DNA of 64,000 nucleotides from Odobenus rosmarus divergens (lineage: Eukaryota; Chordata; Mammalia; Carnivora; Odobenidae). This document shows, piece after piece, positions 36,439 to 48,199 of the stretch (the first letter of the stretch is position 1; each line of letters begins with the position of its first letter). Both the position numbers and the translations under genes were made by a program. The notes below the pieces were generated by a model that did not search any database, had not been told where the DNA came from, and saw nothing but the letters and a program-made list of their open reading frames with translations. Location of the stretch: positions 1,556,329 to 1,620,328 of the forward strand of contig NW_004450465.1 of the NCBI RefSeq assembly GCF_000321225.1. Direction: 5' to 3'.

Positions 36439-36630
36439 GGGCACCTGGGTGGCTCAGTCGGTTAAGCATCTGCCTTCAGCTCAGGTTGTGATCCCAGGGT
36501 CCTGGGATGGAGCCCCACATCTGGCTCCCCGCTCACAGGGGAGCCTGCTTCTCCCTCTGCCTGCCACTCCCCCTGCTTGTGCGCTCAGTCTCTCTCTCAC
36601 TCTGACAAGTAAAATCTTTAAAAAGAAAAA
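36439..36630 (+). mobile_element. Can-SINE
   Basis: 'gggcacctgggtggctcagt' head, 'cccagggtcctgggatgg' body, CT-rich segment and 'aagtaaaatctttaaaaag' tail. The duplication is not clear. 'gaaaataatattta' (left) and 'gaaaatattt' (right) are the best candidates, which suggests an older insertion than its neighbours. Confidence 0.95.
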
Positions 36631-36640
36631 GAAAATATTT

Positions 36641-37647
36641 GCTTTATAATAAACTTTGCTAGAATGCATTTGCAGAGTATAATGGAGGCCTACATACGTT
36701 TCTAAAGATGTGTGTGAAGCATGAAAGAGTACTGTAGAAACTCTTCAGCATAGACTAGACAAGAAAACAAAAATATTCTGAGAACTAGCATGGCACCTAT
36801 TTGCTTTAAACAGAGTAGTAAACTTGTCAGCAATTAAGAAAAAGCACTAATGAAATGAAACTTGGCTCTAAGCATTTATTACCTGAAAAAAGCTCTCAAG
36901 GTTACCTAGAACCCAGGAAAGTGTATGTGTTGGAGTGTTTCCATTCTTACCTAAAAGGACTGCAAAAGACACCCAGCTTCAGCTAATGGTTACTTAGCAC
37001 AGGGAGCCCCTCACCAATACTTCTTGTTTTTAGGAGGACTAGTCTAATTTGGTGACAGTCTGAAATACAAAACACTATTTATTGAATTATTTTATAGGAA
37101 CATATGCTAAGATATAGCAGAATGTGCTTTTCCCAGCAGTGGATCTGATACCTACTTTAATTAAGTATAATTTGTAATTAGTCTATTGTTAATATGCAAA
37201 GACATTAAACTGATGTCACTGGAAGTATCCTTTAAAAGTTTGTTCTTTCAAGTAATTTCAATGTTCCTCTCTGGGATCTATTTTTACATACTCATTTGCA
37301 TAGAGTTCTGGGCGGTGGTGTTGTTTGATGGGTTGATTCTTTGCTGGTATGCTTTGGTAAGAAAGCAAAAGCAAACAGAAGCTTAGCCTATGTCTGGTTT
37401 ATTCTGAATTCCCTTCCAGTGGTATCTGAATTGATGAGATTTTACTGCCATAATAGGCCTCTGACAGACATACACAGGTGTGGTTCTGAATACAGGCAGG
37501 AAACAGAAGGTAGTGAGAAGAAGGGTAGGGAAACACAGAGGACAGAAAGCGCAACCAACGCTGAGTGTTCCTAGGGGCTCCAGCTTGAAGTTCACCCATC
37601 TCAGGGAAAGAAAACCTGTAGGCTCCAAACACATAGGAACCATTTCA
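36641..37647. other. Unique sequence, no feature
   Basis: Several short open frames overlap at 37340-37650 on both strands with no recognisable domain. Not supported as a gene. Confidence 0.45.
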
Positions 37648-37809
37648 GTCATTCATTTATATTCAAGAAGCATTTGTGGAAAACCTAATATTCACCAAGT
37701 ATTGTGCTAAGCCCAGGAACAAATACCAAGAGCAGTGTTCTCAACGCCCCTGCCCTCTGGGGGCCACAACATAGCAGGAAATATAAACACAAACCAATAA
37801 CGACACTCT
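37648..37809 (+). repeat. Ancient interspersed repeat, head part
   Basis: 'cattcatttatattcaag', 'aagtattgtgctaagcccag' and 'cccctgccctctgggggcc' follow the same old TTCATT-headed repeat as at 1-130. Confidence 0.55.
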
Positions 37810-38000
37810 CAATAGGTGAAGTGATGTTAGTTGCCATAGCAAACCAAACGCCCCCAAATCTGTTCTTAATGCAACAGCTGTTTATTTCTGGCTCATGTAA
37901 CAATATGATACAGGCATTTCGGATGAGTTGGCTGCTCTCTGCCAAAGGGTGACTCAAAGACCTAAATACATTCCATCTTATGGCTTCAGCATCTTCAACA
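37810..38000 (+). repeat. Second copy of the TGTATCAGTTAGCTACTGC-type repeat (internal)
   Basis: 'ccatagcaaaccaaacgccc', 'ctgtttatttctggctcatg', 'gatgagttggctgctctctg' and 'atggcttcagcatcttcaac' match the internal part of the repeat at 34488-34975. Confidence 0.5.
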
Positions 38001-38009
38001 TTTGGTTAC

Positions 38010-38450
38010 CAAAGTTATACTGAGAACACAAATTGCCAGTATCAGGAACGAAAAAAGGATTATCACCACAGATCCTACAAACATCAAACAGATAATAAAT
38101 GAACGCTATGAAAAACTTTATGCCGATGAATTCTACAACTTAGACAAAATGAACAAATTCTTGAAAAATATACCTTACCAATACTGGGGCAAAATGAAGT
38201 AAAATATTTGAATAGACCTATGGCTGTTAAATAAATTAAACTGACTTAAGACCTTCCCACAAACAAAACTCCAGGCCCTGATGGTTCTGCTGGTGAATTC
38301 TACCAAATATTTATGGAAGAAATAATTCTAGTCTTCCACAAACTTTTAGAAAACAGAGGAGGGAATACTCCCTAACTCCTTTTATGAGGCCAGCATAACC
38401 CTAATACTAAAACCAAATAAAGACATTATAACAAAAGAAAATGATAAAAA
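38010..38450 (+). pseudogene. L1 ORF2 fragment (start of RT domain)
   Basis: An old L1M fragment covering the linker and the beginning of the reverse transcriptase region. The frame 38002-38202 reads as ORF2 linker: NERYEKLYADEFYNLDKMN is recognisable. Downstream, 38250-38320 encodes the conserved T-P-G-P-D-G / E-F-Y-Q RT motif, and 38400-38430 the I-L-K-P-N-K region. The frame is interrupted between these blocks by a stop at 38200 and later shifts. There is no 3' UTR or tail, so this is an internal remnant. Confidence 0.8.
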
Positions 38451-40149
38451 TTTCCCTGGGTATCATTTCCATTCCAGCCAGCTGGGAGGCGAAAGGAGTA
38501 TAGGTGATTTTGTGTTAAAGTCCGTCTTACAGGCCAGGCCCATATATGGAATTCACTACATCTGCTCACATTCCTTTAGAGAGGACTCCGTAATGTGGCT
38601 ATACCTAAAGGCAAAAGAGGTGGGGAACTTTAGTCTAAGCCACGTGTCCTCAAGAAGAAATGAAACCAAATCTGGTGATGTTATCAATGCAGTATGACAA
38701 ATGCTGTAAGGAAAACATGTACTGAGCGCTGGTGAAGCACAAAGAAAAGGCTGTGATTGGAGACACGAATGAATGAATGAGCCAGCAGTTAGCTAATGAT
38801 GTAAACAGGCTCCCTTAAAATTGCCCCTGCCTAGTTCCAGATGAGGTAGTGACTGTACCAATGGGAATAATGATTTACAAATCACTCATGGGCCCTGTTT
38901 CAGTGTTAACTTGTGGCTAAAATACTGGGTGTGCATTTGCTTTCTGTGGGACTTGGCAGCGAGCCTGGCCTAGAATTAAATGTGGTAGTTCGACGTTTAG
39001 CTGGTGGTATTCTTCTGTAGGCATTTAGCCTACTGCCCCCCAAATTCGCTTCCCTTTTTGTTTCTTTGAGAGCGTGGGGTGCGTGGGAACAGGCGGGACT
39101 AGGGGGTAAGTCCAGAAATCCATCCTTGTTGAATTTTATGACAAAGGCTGTGTGGTCTCCCTGCATACATGAAAAGTTGGTAAACTTGTTTTAAAAGATA
39201 GGAAACTCATCTCATTTAAATGTATGCCACATGCCTGCCCTGCTTGTTAACTCTCTGCCATTTTCTGTAGATCTGGTTTTCCTTATTTGCATTCCCCACC
39301 CTACTAGTTTTCTTGCTTCATCTCCTGACCTACCACAAAATATCCTGCTTCCCTCTGAAGAGTTGAAGGAAAGGTAACCTTCTGGAGTTTTCTGAGCATG
39401 GCTCAAATCCGACTGTCATTGTGAAAATCAAGATAAGGGTTTCCTCCAAATACCAGCAGCACTATTTGGGGAGGAGGGATGTTACCATAGTAAAGCAACC
39501 TGAAGAACGTGGCTGTTGAACTAAAATGGAGTGCAATGACATTTCCCATGTCCTCACACCTCCTTTATAATTTCTCCAGTCACCTGATTGCATCTGCATG
39601 CATAATGAGTGAGGATATCCCCTGGTCTACCCATCCACCACCACCACCGCCACCACCCTCAATATCTCTCTGGGTCACACAGCTTCCCTGAGACCAGGCA
39701 ACCACACCCACTATACAGCAGAATCATAGCGGGTCTTTATAAAGCACTCTGAGGAGCCCTGTATGGTGGAGAAAAATGCTCTTCCAGCCGCCCCTTACAT
39801 TTCATCCTGGTGCTGAGTTTGCCTCTATAAGATACCTTATGTTCAAAACCAACAACTCAGCATTGAACTTCTATTTTCATTAGTCCTAATGCACATTAGG
39901 TTCCTTTCTACAGCCAAATTTTAAGTTTCTTGGGGCATGTCATGTCTCATGCTGCTTTGGCACTTCCATAGCCCCACACACAGCCTTCCACATAACAGAT
40001 TCTCAATAAATATACAGCGATTTGATTTAGGTCAAACGAGGGTATGATCACTACATCCAAGGTAAACATACTGAGGAAGATAATACTGTAAGCCTACTGT
40101 ATCATTAAACACCTACCTTTGAATGGTGCTTCTCATTTCAGTGTTTGGA
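38451..40149. other. Mostly unique sequence; short CCA/CCG repeat
   Basis: No gene recognised. A short (CCA)n/(CCG) run is at 39640-39660, and an L2/MIR-like tail ('acagattctcaataaatat') is near 39995-40015. Confidence 0.45.
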
Positions 40150-40647
40150 TTGGGACTGATAACGAGAAGACGCAGAGGAAAACAGTACTAAGAAGAAGGG
40201 GTGAGCCACTGGATATAGGAATCCACATAGGAAAAGGGCACCCACATGAAAGAAACGCAATCACAAAGAAATGACATCTGGGACTTCAGAAGCTAGAAGT
40301 TGTTTTACAGGTTCTGCCCAAGTCTTTGGGAACATTTCCTCTTGGAAGCCAACCATCCTGCTGTGAAGAAGCCCCAGCAAAAGGGTCCTATGGAGAAGAA
40401 CCAAGACCCTGGTTGAGAGCCCCAGCTAAGCACCAACTTGTTCATGGGAGTGAGCCACTTTGGAAGCATACCCTCTGATCTCAATCAGGCCAACCCAGCT
40501 GGCACTATGTAGGTCAGAGACAAGCTACCCTCACTGAGCCCAGCCCAAACGAATTCACTTGTGAGTAAAAATAAATGATTGTCATTTTAAGCCACTAGGA
40601 ATTGGGGGCAGCTTATTATACAGCAAATAGATAACCATGATACATGT
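40150..40647 (+). mobile_element. Old MLT1-type MaLR LTR, degenerate
   Basis: The recognisable 3' half is 'gtgagccactttggaagcat', 'ctcaatcaggccaaccc', 'aataaatgattgtcatttta', 'agccactaggaattgggg' and 'cagcttattatacagcaaat' then 'agataacc'. This is the MLT1H/J-like end. The 5' half is heavily diverged. No internal genes. Confidence 0.7.
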
Positions 40648-40732
40648 GTAGATATTAACCTTGTCTCTCCTCACACAATTTACACACATACCACTAACAC
40701 TACACAGGAATTTCTGCTAATGTAATTAATCT

Positions 40733-40742
40733 GGGTGTGTAT

Positions 40743-40788
<46 letters not shown>
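40733..40788 (+). repeat. (GT)n microsatellite
   Basis: GTGTGTATGTGTATGTGTG followed by an uninterrupted (GT)n run of about 20 units to 40788. The alternating purine/pyrimidine sequence can adopt Z-DNA and is likely to vary in length. Confidence 0.97.
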
Positions 40789-40790
<2 letters not shown>

Positions 40791-41247
40791 CAGCATTGTG
40801 CCATGGGTTCCCACTGCATATCAGGTACAACAGGCAAGCCTTCTGAAGATTGCCCTAAAGAATCCCATGTGGAGTGGGTTTTGGTCCCAAGGTTCTGTGC
40901 ATGCTAATATATTAATCAGATGATGTAATCAGTGCTTCAATGTGGTACCTAAATGTCTCGTTCCTGTTAAAAGGCTAGGCTTCTTAAAAAGTCAAGCTAA
41001 TGAGAATGTCAGGCACAGCAGCAATCTTTAGAGAAGATATATTTAGTTGGGAAATTTCAAATTTCAAGGCACGAACAGCTTTCTTTTGGATCCATACTTA
41101 CAGCTGACTCTAGATCCTAGATTATAAGCCAAATAACCTATTCTGCAGCTAAACATTGACCTCCCTTGCCTTATATGCAGGGGAAGGCTGAGATTCCCTT
41201 ATGGTTAGGAGACAGGGCAGGAGGACCAGACAATGAGGGCTATTTTT

Positions 41248-41545
41248 TTTGTAGCTATTTCTCCTTTAGACCAACGATTCTGGAACTTTAATGTACATAC
41301 AAATCTTGTACAGATATTTGTAGCTATTTCTCCTTTTAGACCAATGATATTTGTAGCTATTTCTCCTTTAGACCAGTGATTCTGGAACTTTAATGTATAT
41401 ACAAATCACCTGAGAATACTGTTAAAATGTAGACTGTGATTCAGTTGGTCTGAGATGGAGCCTAAGCTTTTATATTTGTAACAAAATCCTGGTTGGTGGT
41501 CAATGCTGCTATTCTACAGACCACACCTTAAGTAGTAAAAATTTG
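41248..41545 (+). mobile_element. MER5A-like hAT element with tandem duplication of its 5' end
   Basis: The full body is at about 41370-41545: 'gattctggaactttaatgta', 'acaaatcacctgagaatac', 'gattcagttggtctgagatg' and 'cagaccacaccttaagtag', typical of MER5A. Upstream, 'tttgtagctatttctcctttagacca' recurs at 41248, 41317 and 41350. The first unit also repeats 'gattctggaactttaatgta' and 'catacaaatc', so the 5' flank and end were tandemly duplicated. Confidence 0.8.
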
Positions 41546-41621
41546 ACCACCATCATTAATAGTAAGCCTTCAGTGCCTCTTATGTGTAACTCCCTCTAAA
41601 ACCTGAGCCTGGCAAAATAGT

Positions 41622-41822
41622 GTCACCATCCCATCACCACCTTCTCCATCACCACCACCATTTCCATGGCCACCACCATCACCTCTACAACCACTACCAT
41701 CTCCTTCACCACCACCACCACCAAAACCACCACTTCCGATAATACCACCACATCCATCACCTCTGCTACCACCACAATCTCCATCACCACTATCACTAAC
41801 ACCACCACCATCTCTTCCACCT
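41622..41822 (+). repeat. (CAC/CAT)n trinucleotide minisatellite
   Basis: Imperfect ACC/ATC triplets with CCATCACCAC higher-order units. Because the period is three, both strands stay open: 41666-41878 forward (Thr/Ser-rich) and 41623-41835 reverse (Val/Met/Glu-rich). Neither is a gene. Confidence 0.92.
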
Positions 41823-44164
41823 CAATACTGCCCATTATAGACCATCAGAATTACTCAAATAACAGATCATTTACTTAGCCAAACAGATTCTTCCTGCGCA
41901 TCCAAGAGCTGATTTAACCAATCAATAAGGCCACTGAAATCAAAGACCGTAACCTCCAAACAAACAATAACAATGATAAGAACTGAAGATTGGTAGTTCA
42001 TCAAACACAGTCCTAATAGCAGGAAATACCAGCTCCTTCTGAAATATGGAGGTCCATCTGGTCAAAACACCTCAGCAGATCCAAAAGCAAGACAATCCTA
42101 ATGAAAATAACACGGTTGTCATGACACATTCACCAAAATAGCCACCTTCACGTAGCACATTTTGGACTTGCAGAAGAGTTCGTATATTTGGAAGGACAAA
42201 AAATGTAAGTAGGTAGACTTAGTTTACAGCTGAAATAGGTAACTCCTCTGTTACATAAAATTAAAAACAGAAAACTGGGGTCTCTATCCTAATCATTCTT
42301 TCTTCCCTAAGAAGGTCTCTAGGATGAGCTGCCAAGTGTGCTTAACGTCTGTGTCCACCAAACTCTAATCCCTGGCGAATATAATTTTCACTCTAGAAAT
42401 GAGAAATCTGCCCAAGCAGTAGCAGTATGAAGTTCAAAACCATCTGTACTGCTAGGTAAAGATGATCTGTATACATGATGTGGGCAGCGGTGATTTCCTC
42501 TACTAAGCTTCTGAAACGAGAGAAGCTGGGAAGGCAGCAACTCAGCTCAGCCGATGTGAACCTTCTGAGGTTTCAGAAGTGATTACAACCAAGTTCTCTA
42601 ATTGTGTGTTTTATTAAGTAGATCCCATTTGAGTCTAAAATCACATGCGATGTTTAAATGTTATTTCTGTAAACTATACAAAACTATAATTTTCCAGTAA
42701 AGAAAAAAAAGATGCTGTCAAATAAGAAAAGATATGAAATGAGATCGTTTCCCTTATTTGCGAGACAGATGTTATTTTTGGCTCTTCTGTATAATGTATC
42801 CCATACTATAGTTTCTTTCTGACCAAACACTAGGAACAGCACATGCTTGCACAGTGAAGCAAAACCATTATCAGGAAAACTTCTTTTTATTAACACTGAC
42901 AACTTTTCAGGTCCCCGGTGCAGAAACCTCAAGCTGTCGGCTGCAAACAGGGCCCGTTATGCCAAGGCAGGATTTTTTTCATCCATCTGACATATTCCTG
43001 CAATAGAAATAAAGCTGTACATTTCCTTCAGAATCTGCCCCTGAGGGTTGGCAAATGATTTTTTTTCTCTTATCTTTCCTGTGAAGCTCTTGTCCTTTTA
43101 TGCTGACAGATTTCATAAGATTTTTCTTTATCATTTTCTTTAGAAAAATGTGAAAGGAGAAGACAGTAAGGATGGCATAAACTTACACAGAAAAAAAAAA
43201 ATCCATCATACCACCTGGCTATTTTACTTGTATTCATCTCCAAAAAGTCTGCTGCTGAGCAAATACCAGCTGAAACTAATTATCCCCAGGATAAAAATCT
43301 CAATACTGAACTGGGATGACAAGAATGCAACCAAAAATGAATAAAATACCCTGGTTGGAAGCAGACAGTGGTTTTGCCAACTAATGTGTACAGAGGGAGA
43401 AACAAATGGTTATTATTAGGCTGAATTAATTTTCAGTTGGAGGTTCTTCTTCATGATGGAGAAGCTGATGTTCATTTAAATAATTTGACCTCAGCCAATT
43501 GCTAACACTTTCTGGGTTTGCCAAGGTATTTATTTTGCAGAGTTTTGAAGGATGGCGTCTGCCCTTCAACAGCCTGGGGGCACCACCAGCTAAGATAAAG
43601 AACAAACAAATATTACTTAAAGACAGAAGAGCCTGGATACATGGACTATATGGATGCTCTCTATAAAGTCTGATGTTCTTCACTGTTGCTGCCATAGGTC
43701 AAAGGAAGAGTTTACACTTGCTGCACATGGGATTTAGAGACACGGGCTTCCCTGTTTCAAAGAAAAATGTGTGAAAGTTCGGGGAGATTTCTGGGACATT
43801 TGGGTCCCTCTTTCCCACGGAGTGAAAGTGGGTGGTGGTGAGAACCCAATAGGCAGACATTCTCTCCCAAATTCACTGGGAGCATGGCTAATAGTCAAGG
43901 GAATTAGTCAAGTGTCAAGACTATTTCCCTCCAGTTCCCCCACGCCTTGGTGGTACAGCAGCCACCCTCTTCCAGTACAAAGGTGGTCACCCTAGAGCAG
44001 GGTAGAGTAAGGGTACTGACCTCCTATTCATTCCCTCCCAAAAAAACCCTGGCAGGAGTGGAGCCTCTGTGTCCTGCCTGGATGTTAGGAAGCCTCTTCT
44101 ACTTTGAGGAGGCCCGTCCATATGCCCTCAGCCCGCTTGGAGGTCATTTACAGCTTCAGTAGAT
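41823..44164. other. Unique sequence, conserved-looking block at 42680-43150
   Basis: No gene recognised. 42680-43150 is complex, non-repetitive AT-rich sequence resembling conserved non-coding DNA. Several small reverse frames (42684-42932, 43426-43695) lack recognisable domains. Confidence 0.45.
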
Positions 44165-44545
44165 AGTTCTCAAACATACCAGAGGTTTCCTCCCTCAAGC
44201 ACATTATTTCTCTTCACCTACAATTTTTCTCTGGACTCGAGAACATGCCTGGCCCTTGCAACCAATGAGGCACAAAAGTTGGTGAACAGATGCCCCAGCT
44301 TTCTAGTTCCTTGGTGAGACAGTTCTTAGTTATGTGTCACTCACCCTCTCAGAAGGTCTGTAACAAGATTAGCTGCCCACAGAAGTGATGCACCCATTAG
44401 TGTCGCTTTTAATATGCTTTCCTTCTTTTTTTTTTTTTTGGTCTCTGTTACCACACCCTGACCCTCTTGAGATCACCTCCCAATAAACTAACATCCAAAT
44501 CCCTGTTCCAGAGTCTGTTTTGGAGGGGAATATGAACCAAGACAC
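44165..44545 (+). repeat. Probable ERVL-type LTR (LTR16/LTR33-like)
   Basis: The 3' end 'gagatcacctcccaataaac', 'atccctgttccagagtctg' and 'gaaccaagaca' is the terminal pattern of this LTR group and is shared with 59110-59190. 'ctcgagaacatgcctggc' and 'tctcagaaggtctgtaac' lie upstream. A T16 run interrupts it near 44427-44441. No internal genes. Confidence 0.5.
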
Positions 44546-45754
44546 CTGCTCTAAGCAACTCCATGTTATATAAAGCTACTCAGGGTGAGAGTCTGGTATC
44601 CGGCTCACACTCAACCACATGGTAAAATATCTCACAAATAACAGCAACATAGTGGCCTATTAAGGTCTGAAAAAACACCTCTAGGCATAATGCTGATTTC
44701 CAATGATTGGAAGCATGTATTCCTAAAACAAATATTTATTGAGGTCATTGTAAATTGGCCTACACCACTTTGTATGCACAGCTACTGGGTTATTTTTGGT
44801 AGCTTTCCGTGGGCCATAGTTAGAAGAAAAGGAGAATTAGTTGCTCCCCCAATCTTTCTAACAGGTTTTGTGAACTAAAATCTCAGACCAAATTCAGCCA
44901 CACACATAGACATTTATTTGCAAGCAGGCAGAAAACAGTCAAACAACCTGTTCTGTAAGCTCAAAGATTTCTGTCCTTTTCAGAGCACTGCCCACACCTT
45001 GCAAGAAACATTCACCTCAGATTAACAGGATGACATTTTATAGCAGAACACAGTTAACCTCTATCGGAGTGAGGCAGCAAAGAACCCAGGAACCAGTGGC
45101 TGGACACAGGGCTCTAGAGGAGAACACAATTAAGGTGTACTGAGATTGGCTCATTGAGACTCCTACCTATTGACTAGCACCAATTGTGCACATCTCTTCC
45201 CAATGCCTTGTTCAATGGCATCACGTTGGTATTGGGGCCACTGGTGGGAGTATTTAAACCACAGAAATCAGCAAACACTACAAATTTCCCCAAAAAGCTT
45301 GTTAAATATTTACCAGTACACTAATGGCACCATCCATGAGACCTTACTAATTTCTCATAGCTTATTTATACAAGAATAGGAAATTCCTCAAAAAAAAAAA
45401 TTTATACCACCCACTTATCTTGAATACCACTATCTTTACTAACATTCATTATGCAATTAGTAATGCTTCTAGTACTGATAGGAGATGGCTTATTGAAGGT
45501 AACTTTGAAGTGTGACTTTTCTAATTAAATACAAGCTGACTACTCCTGAGGTATATATTTCTGATTAGATCAAATGATCATCTCCAGATTGTAGCTTAAA
45601 GCAACACTGAAATAATACCATACTACTGACGCTGAAATAGTTGAATATAAATTGCAGACATCATACCAGGCAGCTTACTATGTACCAGGCACTAAGCAAA
45701 GCATACCTCTACAAGTCCCCAAACCTCACTCCTAGAAGTTTCCTGAGAAGCCAT
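44546..45754. other. Unique sequence, no feature
   Basis: Nothing recognised on either strand. Confidence 0.45.
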
Positions 45755-45850
45755 TCATCCAACAAATATGTTTTGAGGAAATACTATTAGTAACTGTAGA
45801 AAGTGCTATGGGAAATCCAAAGATGAGAAAACAAAGGGTCCTGTCCAGGT
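45755..45850 (+). repeat. Ancient interspersed repeat, head part
   Basis: 'cattcatccaacaaatatg', 'aaagtgctatgggaaatcc' and 'aaagatgagaaaacaaag' match the TTCATT-headed old repeat. Possible continuation at 45930-46320 ('gcacaaaatgcagagatg'). Confidence 0.45.
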
Positions 45851-46349
45851 AATACTTAATTCCTGTGAGGGACTTATTAGTCCCACAAAAATAATGACCC
45901 CCTCCCCAAAAAAAACTCTAATTTAGCTGCAGTATAAGAACAGAGAGTGCAGAGGGAACTGGGCTCCAAAGGCAACTCTACCCCCACGGAGCTCAAGAAA
46001 GAAAGCAGATCCTGGTGACCAGTGGGAAGGAAATGGTGGATGGGAAGAGAGAGTGAGGTAGGTGAGAAGGAACTACCACTAGGTTAATGTAGATTATCAA
46101 GAGGCTTAAGAATTATACATCTGAAGACAACCTTCAGGCCAAACACAACTTCCAACACTGCTTTCTCCAAGTTCTTGAAATTGCTACCTTCATGTCAAGA
46201 AATGCATCAGATGGGATGGATAGGATTGGGGGGTAGGGCTTTCAGATGGTCGAAGTGGGCAGGCATGTTGGCCTAGTTTCAAGTAAAGGGAATGACATGT
46301 GCAAAATGCAGAGATGTCAAATTTGGGGGATTTTGAGAACACCAGATAA

Positions 46350-46465
46350 GAGAATGTCTTGGGTTTTGAGTTCTAGTCTCAGCTTTGTTACTGTCAAAGT
46401 CACTAAAATTGTATAGCTCTCAGGTTCTTTATCTATGAAATGGGTAGGCTGGACTTTGCCAATTC
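46350..46465 (+). repeat. MIR SINE fragment
   Basis: 'gagttctagtctcagctttg', 'aaaattgtatagctctcagg' and 'ttctttatctatgaaatggg' follow the MIR order. Confidence 0.65.
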
Positions 46466-46899
46466 TTACTCAGATACCTATTCTTCCCATCTTCCATACC
46501 AGCAGAACTCCTCCTGAGTTGTGGGAGGCAATGTACCCAGGTGAGGAACCTCACTCTCTCGTGACTTCCTGAGGAGCAGCCCCAGCCTGACTCTCTGCCT
46601 CGAGACTTACTACTTGGGATTTCAGCAAAGCCTTATCTGGTTAAGCCACTGCATCTATGCTTCTGTTACATATAACCAAACTGACCAAATGCAAACCCAA
46701 ATCTTGCACTAGGTATCAGTGATTCTAAGAGAATACACCTCCATAGGAGAAGCACATCAGAACGGGTGTAAGGGTCTGCCAACATTCTTAGTGTTTTAAT
46801 CACAGATACTATGAAAAGTAAAGCAAAACAAAAACCACTTGACTGGTAGGAATATTCAAAAGATGAAAATCAAAAAGCTCCTGTGGGGAGCATGGGTTT

Positions 46900-47102
46900 A
46901 AAGTGGTTAAGGATAGGGGCGCCTGGGTGTCTCAGTCGGTTGAGCATCTGCCTTCGGCTCAGGTCATGATCCCAGGGTCCTGGGATGGAGCCTGCTTCTC
47001 CCTTTCCCGCTGCCCTGCTTGCGCTCTTTCTCTCTCTGTCAAATAAATAAATAAAATCTTTTAAAAAAATTAAATTAAATTAAATTAAAAAGTGGTTAAG
47101 GA
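46900..47102 (+). mobile_element. Can-SINE with internal deletion and AAATT tail
   Basis: Body about 46914-47088, duplication AAAGTGGTTAAGGA exact at 46900-46913 and 47089-47102. About 30 bases between two GGAGCC copies in the SINE body are missing ('gggatggagcctgcttctcc'), consistent with deletion between short direct repeats. The tail has grown into an (AAATT)n pentanucleotide run at 47064-47088. Confidence 0.96.
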
Positions 47103-47952
47103 CAGTGAATATGATGATTTCTCAGACTCCTTTTAGATCCAGGAATTCTAAATTCAAATCATTTTGTCTAATTAGTTATCAGCCTCTTGGATATAGTAGA
47201 AATATAAGGTCATGATACATAGGACTAACATGCTGGATGGGGGAGGAAGTGGTTAGAATTTAGGGTATCATCCTAGCTCAGCGGATCCAAAGTAGAAAGC
47301 ACTACATACTTCGATGGTGCTGCAAAGGGCTGGGAATGTGGCAACATATGCAACAGTGACCTTTGCAAATTTTCCTAGGAGCAACCATTTTTTAGAGCAT
47401 AAAGTGCAGGTGAGAAGCAAAGTATATAAAATCAAAAGAAAAGCCGTAGTGCCAACCTCACCTAAACACTATGGCCATATGGGCAGGGCTTCACAGATTA
47501 TAAAGTAATTACAATTCCTCCCTCAGGCTCACTCACAAAAGAAGGATTTCTTCTCCAAGAAAGAAACCTTGGGTTTATAAGTACCAGATTTTTGACAGTA
47601 TATTCAGATAGCTAGGGTTTGCACACAATCCTATTCAGTACAGTCTGCATTCAAATTTCCTAACATGTCATCTGTAGACTTCAATAAAATAAACTGATAC
47701 ATGCCACCTGCCACAAGTAGAGTAACCACGTTATGTTCAGTATTCAGGCCCTCTGAGTAGAGATGTAGTAGGATGACTACTGAGTTTCCCTGTTAGTACC
47801 TATGATAGATGGGGGTGGAAGGAGAGAAAATGGGACACAGGAGAAGGTCCTGGCACAGGGAACCAGAATGCACAAGTTTTTGCAAAGAATCAGGTTTTGG
47901 TTTTACAGGACAACTTTACTAATCTCTTAAATTATTTTTAAATTTCTGTGTA
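47103..47952. other. Unique sequence, no feature
   Basis: Nothing recognised on either strand. Confidence 0.45.
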
Positions 47953-48175
47953 AATAATTTCTATTTTTGGGGTGCCTGGGTGGCTCAGTCATTAAAGCAT
48001 CTGCCTTCAGCTCAGGTCATGATCCCAGGGTCCTGGGATCGAGCCCCGCATCGGGCTCCCTGCTCAGCGGGAAGCCTGCTTCTCCCTCTCCCACTCCCCC
48101 TGCTTGTGGTCCCTCTCTCGCTGTGTCTCTGTCAAATAAATAAAATCTTTAAAAATAATAATAATTTCTACTTTT
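47953..48175 (+). mobile_element. Can-SINE with 16-bp TSD
   Basis: Body 47969-48159, head 'ggggtgcctgggtggctcag'. Duplications AATAATTTCTATTTTT (47953-47968) and AATAATTTCTACTTTT (48160-48175) differ by one base. Confidence 0.96.
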
Positions 48176-48199
48176 ATCTTTATTAATTCCTTTACTTCA

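Noticed and set aside
41623..41878. Thr/Ser-rich and Val/Met-rich frames on opposite strands
   Set aside because: Both are by-products of a CAC/CAT triplet minisatellite, which keeps all frames of that period open.
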